Assembly: GCA_037893245.1 (NCBI GenBank)
Contig: JBAIAA010000097.1
Coordinates: 434,001 to 498,000 of the forward strand
Direction of reading: 5' to 3'
DNA length: 64,000 nt
DNA from: Crossaster papposus
Taxonomy: Eukaryota; Echinodermata; Asteroidea; Velatida; Solasteridae
Part shown: one piece after another, positions 37,701 to 49,700 of the stretch
How the letters are laid out: each line of letters begins with the position of its first letter
How positions within the stretch are numbered: the first letter of the stretch is position 1
The notes under the pieces: model-generated
Seen by the model: the letters and a program-made list of their open reading frames with translations, nothing else
Database searches by the model: none
What the model was told of the DNA's origin: nothing
Position numbers and translations under genes: made by a program

Positions 37701-40700
37701 AGTGTGACGTCATTACCTGCCAGCTCGCGATTGGTCTAACGAATAATCACTTACGCAGAGTCTTTCCAACTATTGTAACAACATTACTCGCCCCGTTGGC
37801 GTTCTCGGCGTAAACCTCCACCTCGTACTCAGTGTCGGGAAGCAGACCGACGACCGTGTACTCGCCAACGTCGTACATGCCGCCGCTTCGCGTGCTGCCG
37901 TTGAAGTCCGCTGTGGTACCCAGCTCGCGGTGGTTTACGCGGAACCACTGCGGCTCGCCTCCGTCGGTGCCTGATGTCCACGTGACTGTGAGCGAATCGG
38001 GCGATATTTTCCCGCGACGAATCGAAACCGACCCTGGCGGATGGGGCTTATCTATTTATGATGCAAATTGAACATAATTAAACAGAACACACAATTGTAT
38101 GTCTTATTTTGTGCAATACTCGTATGCATTTGATCGATCAAATGCAATTGCAAAAAGAAATTAAAAACATAGACCCATCAACACTATACAGTGTTTAGTG
38201 TTTATACAGACACGGTTTGATAGCTAGATATTGGAAGTTCTTACAACGCACGGTGACGTCAACCTGTTTTGAAAACACCACAGGTGGTACACCGTTGTCT
38301 CCGCGGCACCTGTACGTCCCAGCCTGCTTCCTGTCAATGTTTCTTAGCGTCATGGTACTAGATCCATCGCTGTAGACTGAGGGTAGGGAGACAGGAGACC
38401 CGACCTTCTCCCACGTGATGAAGTCAGCCGACTTGGGATTGGCGTCTGCGCTGCAGGACATGATGACGTCATCTCCCTCGTCGGCATTCCTAGGTGGGAT
38501 TTGAGCTGGCTCGGAAAATTCTGGATAGTCTATAGTACAATTTACAAGACAACAAATAATAATGCATACATAAAGTCCTGTATTTCAGATATTAACTTGA
38601 CTTCAAAATGACTTAAAACAGAATACCCTATTCAGAATACATAACAATACATGTCAATTGTCGGGTGCAGCTTTTCATGGATCCCATATTTTGCCAATTT
38701 ATTGGAGCTTTTGGGGTATAATACCATACTAGCAGTCACTCAAAACATTGACGATACCCTACAAAAGAATATTGGACGAGCAAATAAAACATCTTACATC
38801 GGACGTTAATTGGACCCAGCGATCCTGTAAGGTCTTGGGTCCAGGATCCTCTTCTGGCAGAGCATGTGATCATGTTTCCATTATCTTCTCTGGTTGGTAT
38901 GAAGGTTAACGTGCTGCTGAACCTATAACGGTTACCCGATGTTGAAACAGCAGTGGTCTGTTTGCTGGCAAGAGGTAGGCCACCATTAGTCCAAACCAGG
39001 TCCCAGTCGTCAGGATAGCCATTGTTTGCTCGACATGTTAGTTGGACGGTCTCATTTGCAGCCATCGACGGGTAGCCTGTTATAACTGGAGTGTTCGGAG
39101 GACCTACAAATCATGACAAAGTGATAAACAGTTTCTAACACTTGGGATTACAATCTGGGACACAATCCACTTACAAAAATATTACGGCATACCCAAACTA
39201 GCTTAGCACGTTTAGGTTCACAAAAGACGTACTATACCCAACCGATAAATAGTTCATGGGCAGGATATTTTAGTCTGAGCTTAATGCAGCGTTTTTGACA
39301 AAATGCCAACCAGTGGCAGAGTGCATATTCTTACCCACACACACACTCTAACCTGTAACGTCCAGTGTGACCATCGCAAACGGTAAAGGGAGCTGTGACT
39401 CCGCTGTTCTCGCAAGACATTTCACCCCCTGTCCGTGATTGGCTCTGCCTGGGACGAACGTCCAGCTGCTCGTGGTGTCCACCAGACCGTCGCTTTCTTC
39501 GGAAGGAGGGCCGACACTTCTTTGCAAAACGTCGTTCAGGAACCATTGTATGGTAGCGGCTGGCCTTGTCTGGTGCACGGTACAAAAGAACGTGTTCGGC
39601 GCCCCCTCCACAACACTTCTTCTCTCACCTGTTACATTTCCACTAACATCATACAGAGAGACACCGGATCCCGCGGGTGGGACAGCAAAGAAGGAACTAA
39701 ATTCGGTAAGTGAAGCTGCAACATTGGAAAACAGAAGAGTTTGTAAAATTTATGTCGCGTGAATTAAATAAAAACAATAATTTGAACTTCGTGAACTAGT
39801 GACTTATAAAATCGAACGATAAGTACAAGCTTAAACAGTAAATGACGTCGTGTGCCGAAGGCCTACTAACATGGAAACCAGTATAAGATTGTACGTTACG
39901 AGCTTCACTCTCTGTCATGTACTGAAAATGATCCATTAAAATAATCTTTAAATGTAAAACTTATTTTACATGTACATAGTAAGCACAGAAAAACAAAGGA
40001 ATACTTGACTTGGCTAACATTGCTTGAAATAGGACGTTGCAGATGCGTATACTAAAACTCTGTTTAGCGAGTAAACACTTTTCTCAACACTTTTTTGCTA
40101 TTAGTTTGTAGACAAGTTAGAATGCGAAACATGTTTTGTTTAATATGAGGACGAATATTGTTTTAACATTGAACATTGGTGTTTAGAAATTGGACACGTG
40201 CGTTTAGCTTCTAAACATGTTTACAAGCTAATATAGCAAGAAAAGTATTTACTCGTTAAGTTTTTAAAGTGTAAGGTTAAACGACCAAGGGGCACGCGGA
40301 GTGACCAATTTATTCACAAGGCCTTGTTGGGGTTGATAAGTTTTGGTGGTTTGCATTCAACAGGGGACGTTGTACGATAGAGGACAATAAGGTATCCGAC
40401 TAGCAAAGGTCCCCGGTTGAGATTCGTGTACAAAACATAATGGAATGTCTTCCGAAACCAAGGAGGACAATAAAGGGGTTAGGGTTCCCGACTGGGGTTG
40501 TTCACACACTTGTGTGTATATATTCAATTCAAGATTTTACTCGAGGGGCACAACTATCTGTTGACTGACACGTGCGCCCGTTCTTACATTGCACGACGAT
40601 TTCGACACGGCTCGAGTATGCCACCGGTGGTACACCGTTGTTTCCACGGCACCTGTAAAGCCCAGACTGCTCTCTGCGGATGTTACCTAGGGTCAGTGTG

Positions 40701-43700
40701 CTTGATCCATCGCTATATACAGAGGGAAGAAAATCTGGGGACCCGACCTTCTCCCACGTGATGATGTCAGGGGCCATGGGATTGGCGTCTGCACTGCAGG
40801 ACAAGACGACTTCGTCACCTTCGTTAACTTGCCCTCCAGTGATAACTTGTACGATTGTGAACTCAGGCCGATCTGTGAAGGTAGGAGGAAAACTAGAGTT
40901 TTAAAGTGTACATGTTCGAACTATAATAACCCTATACAGAAAAGTAGGCATGAATGCTGATCGTCAAATTCGTCAAACTATGCACGCCATCCCAAAATGG
41001 CCTCGCGTGACTGCAATTATTCTGAATGACGTTTGTTTTAATACACTGTACGTCATGGTTGAAATCGAAGATTTTAATCTGTTTCACTAATTTTTGTCCA
41101 CAATTTGATATTTTCATTGGATACGTACACGTTTTGTAATCCCAGATTTTGTTATTACACTTTACACTGGGGAAAAAAAAGTACTAAGATGCATTGCATT
41201 GTATATGTATAAGAACTCAACACACATGTTTAACAGTTGTTTAATAAAAATATAACTTGCAGTGAGTGGCGAGGAACAGGTAAATAAACTAGCGCAAACA
41301 AACAACTGAAGGCCATCCTACCGCAAACACACAACTGAAGGCCATCCTACCGCAAACAAACAACTGAAGGCCATCCTACCCAAAACAAACAACTGACGGC
41401 CATACCGCAAACAAACAAGTAAAAGCCATCCTACCGCAAACAAACAACAAAATGCCATCATACCGCAAACAAACAACTAAAGTCCATCACACCCCCACCC
41501 CCGCCACTCCCCGCCCATCTCCACCACCACCAGAGATCAGCTGTAGACAAAGACAAAGGCGGCAACAAACATCGACAGCGCGCTATCACATCATCAGCTG
41601 AGAAACACTTGTGTTTCTTTTTTCTAGTATCCGCCGTATGAAGTATGTATGTACTTACACTGAACCCCTATGGGACCAAAGTATCCCATTTCAGTTGGAC
41701 GGTTCCAAGAAGTTTTCTGTGCGGTGCATGTTATGTTCTTTCCGTTGTCCTCTCTTCTTGGTGTGAAAGTCAGGGCGCTTGTGAACGTAAATCTACTGCC
41801 AGATGGCTCAGATACGGTTGTTGGACCTGGTAGAGGTTTTCCACCGATGGACCAAACCAGATCCCAGGTGTCCGGATACCCCGTATTTCCACTGCACATC
41901 AAATGGCTGGGTTCATTGGCTGTCATGGTAGGGGGACCACTGATAACCAGAGTGTCCGGCGGCGCTGTAAAACAACCATAAACCATTACACTGTGAGGCT
42001 CAAAGACGTGAATAGAATATGCCCCATTTTCACGTATACAAAAAAATGAAAAGTAGACTTATCACGTTTGTTAATACGTGAACAACAATTTTAAAGTATT
42101 CTTGTCTCAAAGTGTCAAATATGCGCCTTTTGACATTTTCCCCTGCGAAAATGTGTAATGGGTCATGGAAAATGTGTAAAGGGTAGTTACTCTCTTCCTA
42201 GATCTGATTTCTGAGCTGCCTCTGCTGTCATCGCATATACTCTCGTGGATAAACCCAGCTTTCATAAACTAATAACAACTAAAATAACATTAATCAGATT
42301 AGAACTGCTGCAAACTGCTTACTATGGCTGGAATGACCTGAAATATACAAATCAAATAAGGTAAGAGGGCCTACTAACTTATTAGAAACTACAAAACAAA
42401 AGATGTACGAGTAATGGCTTGCTCAACAAAGAGCTTGTATAAAAACCGACTGGGCAAGATTGATCACGAATCTAAATCCAACTATCTTTAGTCCTTCCTT
42501 TAGTTTTCGAGGTCATATTCATTGGCCAAAAATATTTTTTTACCCAGAAAAGTGTCTAGTTTCTTTCCCGGAATAATAGTGAGCAAATCTGACCTAGAAG
42601 TTTTAGGGTGCGCGTTCAGCACTTTGCAAACACAAATGTATCGAAGACGTGTATTTGGAAAGAAAGGGAGAAATACAGTTTCTGTGACTCGTGAGTGGTA
42701 TTCTTTCGCTTGTATTTTTTCCCTCCAAATACACGGATTCCTAGAGCACAACTAAAAGCGTTGATTCCAATCCCGTACTCCTAGATTATGTGTATTCAGA
42801 GTGTATGCCTACCATTGACGAGAATAGTCAGGACCTTTGCTGGAAACGGTTCAACTGACTGCGTATTGTTCGCCACGCATGTCAACTCCTGGCCGTGATT
42901 TGCTCGTGTGGGCGTAAATGACCACGTGTCTGGAATATCAATCGGCCAATCATCTTCCACTGGAGGCGGGTCTACGGTGCGCTGCGATAACCCATCCAAG
43001 AACCACTCGATGGTTGCTGCTGGTCTGACGCCCAATACCTCACAAGTCAAAGAGTGTAGTGTACCCTCGTCCATGACAAGTGTGGAATCGCTGCTATTCC
43101 GGTTTGTAACATACAACAGCATATTAGATACCGTTGGTTTTGCTAAATACATGTACAAATAATACAAGCCACAAATAAATAAAACAAATGTTTGTCCAAC
43201 GATGTCAATTCATGAAATGTAATAAGTATTATTATAAACAAAAACACATTGGTTACAATGCTAGCATGAGTGAAACAGTAGGCTATAATTAAAAGTTGTC
43301 TATAATACTTTGTTTTTACAAAGATCTGAACCATGAAACGGCCAAAAATATGGATAATAAAATGAAACTTAATTTTAAAATATATAAAAACATTCACGTC
43401 TTTTTAATTATTTAAGTAAATAAAAGCCGAACAAAATGTTTGACCTGAGCGTACAAGTTGCAATGTGATTGGCTCATTGCGGGAAGACAATAGCCCAACC
43501 CCAAAAATCCATACTACATGTGTGCGAACATCAAAATGTACATAAATTATACGAGACGAATGCCTTACTGCATGTAGTCTACGCTTTTAGAAAGACGTGA
43601 ACGATACAATGGAATGACGTACGTATGACGTAACTACAGGTTTTCGTTCTTCTTTTCCCTAATTTGATATATCATTCACATTTTGTAAATTGAAATGAAA

Positions 43701-46700
43701 AATTATATTTATTTAACTAACTGGTTGAGCAATATCAGAGGAATACTTTTGTTAACAGTTCATTTGAAAAGCTTATTTAAGAAGGACTTGTGATGGACTT
43801 TGACAACCAGCACTAATCGTAATAAAGGTTTTAAGTTTAGAAAGGCAAAATATCCACGAAATGATAAATAGCCACGAAAAGTGAAAAAACAAATTATTTG
43901 ATAGTTGTTACCTTTCACATCAAGTACAACAAATATATTCACAACGGGATGTCTCCCTCTGACAAAAGCCGTGCACTCGAGTAGCTCCCCGTGGTTACCT
44001 CCAGATAGGGGTATTGTTATTGTGCTGGTGCTAGTGGTAAAACCGTCGCCGTCTGTGATATTGTTGTTCCTGTAAGACAACACCTCGAGTCCTCCTAGCT
44101 TCCACGAAAGCGAGACGGGCGTTTTAATATCGGGTACGGTGCATGTAAATGAGTGCTCTCCATCCGACACATACACTACATCTCCCATTGAAAGGTCGTA
44201 TCCAAACCATTCAAATAAGGCGATAGATGTGATAGCTGGAAAGGAAAACAAAAGAAGAAAGACAAAGTTGTCAGCAAAAAAAGTGTTGATCACCTGATGA
44301 AGAGGTTTGATAATTATACATATTGTCGGGATACTTTTGCAATGGCAATTTGGTTCCTGTCGCAAAACTAACTATATTTAATTGTCTATTGTACTGAAAC
44401 TCATAATTATATCGTGACTAAGTATATTGTATTCGGTTAATTAAACATAATTATAAAAACTCTTCCCCAGGTGATAAAAACTCTTCTCCGTTTGGTATGA
44501 ACGAGTGCAAACTGGAACAGAAAGTGCAATGACTTGAAGGGCCAGTCTAGTTTAATACATTTATATCGCATGCATTGTGAGTGAATGTAGTACATGTAGT
44601 TGCGTGTGTCACTGGCGTAGCCTACCACACAGAGATTTCCTGAGTGAACGCAATTGGTTAAAAGAAGCCCGGCCGGCTTATGCGTAAGTAAAATTATGCT
44701 TGTGTTGCTGTATACATTGTACATGTACATTGATGCACATATGCATGTATATGCTGTACTGTTAGTCTTTGCTTGTATGTACATGTAAATACTTGACGTT
44801 ATCATCAGTTGGTTGAGCGCTAAACAGCGGGTGCAGAACTGTGTCGCATTTGCATGCGCGTGCGACGTTGCATGCATAATTACGTGACGTAACAGAAACT
44901 TGACCAATGAGTCAGCGATTATGCTAAACATAAAACCACACAGGGTGATCTTTTAAATACAACTGATTTCTTTTCGCTAGATTGTTTGGGTTTTGATAAA
45001 AATGAGCAATTTTAAAAGCTGTTTTAGTTATTTCTTTGGGAGCCTTTTTTTGACAATATTCAAACGTGGTCAATTGAGAGATAAAATGAAATCTAACAAC
45101 AATGCGTTTCAAAATCTGATTACTTGATAACCCCCTATACCATTATGTACAAGTATGGCCGTTGGGGAACTTTCGAACTTATGTTTATACGTTGTCAGAT
45201 TTTACAATGAATAAACTAAATAGTGATATAAAAAAGGTTCCCAAAATAAATGGGGTATAACACGCTAAAACGATACAATCTTTTTGAGTTGCATTATCGG
45301 TGTAAAATCTGCAGCCCTAATTACATATGCAAACAAGCCAAAGAGTCACACATGCACAGTGGGAAGGTGCGGCTGATAACGTACGACGTATGCCAGAAAT
45401 TGTACATTTTGTATACGTTTCGTATGGTTTGTAGATGCGTGTGTGGCAGGGCGCTGCGTGTGTCGTTGTACTCGCGTCGTTGTACTCGCGTCGTTGTACT
45501 CGCGTCGTTGTACTCGCGTCGTTGTACTCGCGTCGTTGTACTCGCGTCGTTGTACTCGCGTCGTTGTACTCGCGTCGTTGTACTCGCGTCGTTGTACTCG
45601 CGTCGTTGTACTCGCGTCGTTGTACTCGCGTCGTTGTACTCGCGTCGTTGTACTCGCGTCGTTGTACTCGCGTCGTTGTACTCGCGTCGTTGTACTCGCG
45701 TCGTTGTACTCGCGTCGTTGTACTCGCGTCGTTGTACTCGCGTCGTTGTACTCGCGTCGTTGTACTCGCGTCGTTGTACTCGCGTCGTTGTACTCGCGTC
45801 GTTGTACTCGCGTCGTTGTACTCGCGTCGTTGTACTCGCGTCGTTGTACTCGCGTCGTTGTACTCGCGTCGTTGTACTCGCGTCGTTGTACTCGCGTCGT
45901 TGTACTCGCGTCGTTGTACTCGCGTCGTTGTACTCGCGTCGTTGTACTCGCGTCGTTGTACTCGCGTCGTTGTACTCGCGTCGTTGTACTCGCGTCGTTG
46001 TACTCGCGTCGTTGTACTCGCGTCGTTGTACTCGCGTCGTTGTACTCGCGTCGTTGTACTCGCGTCGTTGTACTCGCGTCGTTGTACTCGCGTCGTTGTA
46101 CTCGCGTCGTTGTACTCGCGTCGTTGTACTCGCGTCGTTGTACTCGCGTCGTTGTACTCGCGTCGTTGTACTCGCGTCGTTGTACTCGCGTCGCGGATCT
46201 CGCGTCGCGGATCTCGCGTCGCGGATCTCGCGTCGCGGATCTCGCGTCGCGGATCTCGCGTCGCGAATCTCGCGTCGCGGATCTCGCGTCGCGGATCTCG
46301 CGTCGCGGATCTCGCGTCGCGGATCTCGCGTCGCGGATCTCGCGTCGCGGATCTCGCGTCGCGGATCTCGCGTCGCGGATCTCGCGTCGCGGATCTCGCG
46401 TCGCGGATCTCGCGTCGCGGATCTCGCGTCGCGGATCTCGCGTCGCGGATCTCGCGTCGCGGATCTCGCGTCGCGGATCTCGCGTCGCGGATCTCGCGTC
46501 GCGGATCTCGCGTCGCGGATCTCGGTTAAAATAACTCAAACGAGCTGTTAATTAAACGCGGTCACACGACATGTGTGAATCGTGGCGATTCCTGAAGGTC
46601 TATAAAAGAAAACTATATAAACAGAACTAGCAGGATGCCGCGCTTCGCGCGGCACCTGCTAGCTGGGTGAAATCGTAACTTATAGATACACCTTGTTGAC

Positions 46701-49700
46701 GTCTTAAAAACATAATGGATTGTATGACAAACAAATCGCGAAACTTAGCGAGTAGAGTACCAGCTAGAAAGTATTTCGAGCGCACGAAATTATTTCGAGC
46801 TCACGAACAGATATTCTTGGAGCGCACGAAGTCATTTCGTGGCCACGACAACATTTTGAGCTCACGAAATAAGTTATTTTGAGTGCACGAAATAAAATAC
46901 TCAAATTATTTCGTAACGGTGATTTGTATTCGTCATATGTCCCTTTAGGGGCTTCGTAGAATACCATCGACTCTGAATAACAAACAATCTTTGTAAAAAT
47001 ACTTCCCGACTTCCGAACTAATAATACTCAATAGGCAGTTCATCTTTGCTTGCATGCTGCCTGCGTCTCGTGATTTTTTAACAGGAATCGTACGGGAAAC
47101 AATACGAACCACTTCGGGGTTTCTGATTTACGTCGTTACGATTGAAAAAACAAACAGACCAGCCGTCTGACAGTGCGCCCTCAACTGACGTAAGGCAGTC
47201 CCGTTTCTAAATTGAATATTCATATCCACGATAGGCCATACAATTTCGCGACATTTTTCCACGATAAAAGTTAAAATTGAGGCAATAGCGATACGTTTCG
47301 GAGTGTTTTTAGAGAGATAATGTTGTAATATTTAAGTATTGACAATGTGAAAGGAAGAAATTTTGCCAGAAGGCAACACGAAAGGAATAAATCATTGTTT
47401 TTACGTTCCAAAACTGTGACTACAAAATGGTCGACGCGCAGGAATTCGGAGGCAAAGCCGAAGCCGAAACGTAGTCACGTTTCTAATTTGCCTATTCATA
47501 TCCACCATCGCCATACAATTTCGCGACATTTTTGCACGATCAAAGTAAAAATTGAGGCAATAGCGATATGTTTCGGAGTGTTTTGAAACAGATAATGTTG
47601 TAATATTTAAGTATCGACAATGTGAAGCAACGAAATTTGCCCAAAAGGCAACACGAAAGGAATAAATCATTTTTTAACGTTCCAAGCCTGTGACTGCAAT
47701 GTGGTCGACGCGCACGAAATTCAAAGCCGAAAACGAAGCTGGCGCTCAAACTCCGCAATAACCAATGGAGTATAAAGGTCAAATAACACGGGACGGGCCG
47801 CCCAATCGCCAACAACAAACTCGGCACCAACTCGGCCACCGCGCAAGCAAGGCGGATACAATTAATTTGCGAAGGCTTCGCGTAACGCATGTAGCCGCCG
47901 CTTAATCGCAAACGGCCAACAATTCGGCAACCGAGTTACGGCAGTACGATTTCGGGAAGGCTTCGGCCCGAACTCCGGTCAAGGACAATGCAAAAATAAC
48001 GCAATAGTTCGCGCAAAAAGGCCCGCAGACATCGACAGGCAATCGAAAAGCGACTACGCGTTTATCGGTAACGTCCGTTTCTTTTAAATCTCACCACGGA
48101 CGAATACGATTTTTTTTAAATCTTATTCCCCGGGGGATTCCCCGGGGGATTCCCCGTCGCGAACGGTCCGGCACCCCGCCGCACCGACGCCGGCGGCACA
48201 CGCGCGCGGCGACAAGTCGCCCGACCAAAAGCCAACATGGCGCCAACCACGCGCCAAGATGGCGCGGCCCTGTGTTCCAAGATGGCGCGGCCCTGCGTTC
48301 CAAGATGGCGGCGCCCAGGGACAAGATGGCGCATTTGTCATCTTTTATAGTATAGATTTATAGTATAGATGGTTGCTGAAAATAGACGCGACGGTGAAAA
48401 TGCTTCGTCGTCTTCCACTAAAATCCAGCCGCCGTTCAAGTCGGAGGGGGCACTTGCGGTTTTATTGCGCAAAGATAGATTATTCTGATTGGCCAATTTT
48501 CATAGAGGGCAACGAACTGGGCGCTCCTTGGAAGAAAGGTTGTGGCGCTGGTTCAACAAAACCTAACTGCCAAATCCTATTGGTCCATGACTGATCAGTT
48601 GGAGGCTTATCTGACAATAATGTAATACCTTTTTTACTTTGTGAATTCCGCCTGGTCGGGTACTGTCGGCACTCAAAGCAACATGGGCCACTTTCCCAGC
48701 TATTGAAATGGTCGGCCACATGTTGGTCTACTTGCTACAATGTTCATGTAATACATTTTGTAGGTCAGCTGTCAATCATTGTCTGGGTTGCTTGCTCCAA
48801 CTTGGAATATATTTGGAAAATACTCCCGAATAATTCTCCCGTGGTTTTATTTTATTCCTCGTGCACTATAAAGGTGTTTATTAAATATTATGTAAAACTA
48901 CACCACAGAACCACTTATAAATTGAAAAATGTAACAAGCTCTTACAATTTCCACATCTTTTTAGGGACAAATTAACTATTATGGTTTTATTAAATAACAC
49001 CCAGCAAATTATTTATTAAATTTGAATAACCACTTCTTATTAGGACGTTTAGAAATTCACTTTAAGATTGAAGTACATGCTTCCGGGAGTAATTTGCTGG
49101 GATAAAACCTCAGCTCGTGCATTTTAAGGGACAATGCAGGACAACAAATAATACCCGTTTCAAAATCATGCCTTGATTTCTGGGTCTTAATTTAAAGTAT
49201 TTCAAATATTCATGGCTCAGTTTATCCTGGGGTCCGCCATCGGGATTTTGTACCACCTCGATTTTATTCTTGCTTATTTATTCTTGGCTCGTGTAGGTTT
49301 GGTAAATGTTTTTAAAAGCTAGCCTTGTAATTTATGGGCCACGAAATAGATCTTTTTTGTCAAATACAAGAAAAATGGAAAATAAATCGTATTAAATTTC
49401 CCATTTAAATCTGTTGGAAAAATGTTGAGGAGCTCAAAATATTAAGTGTTGAGGTCCCGTTTTCTTTTTTGTTCTTTTTTAAACAATAAAACTAGAAATA
49501 AATATTATTATATAAACCTGGAATTTATTTCGCTAGCCTCGTAATTCAATGGTCAGGTGTATGTCGATTTTGTTAGATACCGGAAAAACCAAGAATAAAT
49601 CGTATTATTATTTACCCCTGAAATTGGTTGGAAATGTTTTGGGAAATCAGACAAATAAGTCTTTAAGAACCCTTTTTCCTTTTTTCTATAAAACAAGGAC

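Larger units (their letters stand above)
46627..48369 (-). mobile_element. Non-autonomous Helitron (about 1.74 kb)
   Basis: Minus strand: 5' end A|TCTATACTATAAA (repeated twice, TC at 48369 or 48356). The 3' end has hairpin GTGCCGCGC-GAA-GCGCGGCAT followed by CCTGCTAG|T at 46627. TC start, CTAG end, hairpin just before it, insertion between A and T and no target duplication are Helitron hallmarks. No Rep/helicase frame. Inside: two 277-bp direct repeats, a cluster of TTTCGAGC(G/T)CACGAA words (46775-46910) and a GC-rich end with AAGATGGCG motifs. Confidence 0.75.

Noticed and set aside
39435-39762. Plus-strand ORFs over the Ig A2 exon
   Set aside because: Antisense shadows; the minus-strand frame has Ig motifs and matching splice phases.
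45463-46524. CRISPR-like array
   Set aside because: Units are head to tail with no unique spacers, and the setting is a eukaryotic intron.
45250-46551. Long ORFs of 360-430 codons on both strands
   Set aside because: They are translations of the 14-bp minisatellites; every frame is open with the same 14-residue cycle. No start, splice or domain support.
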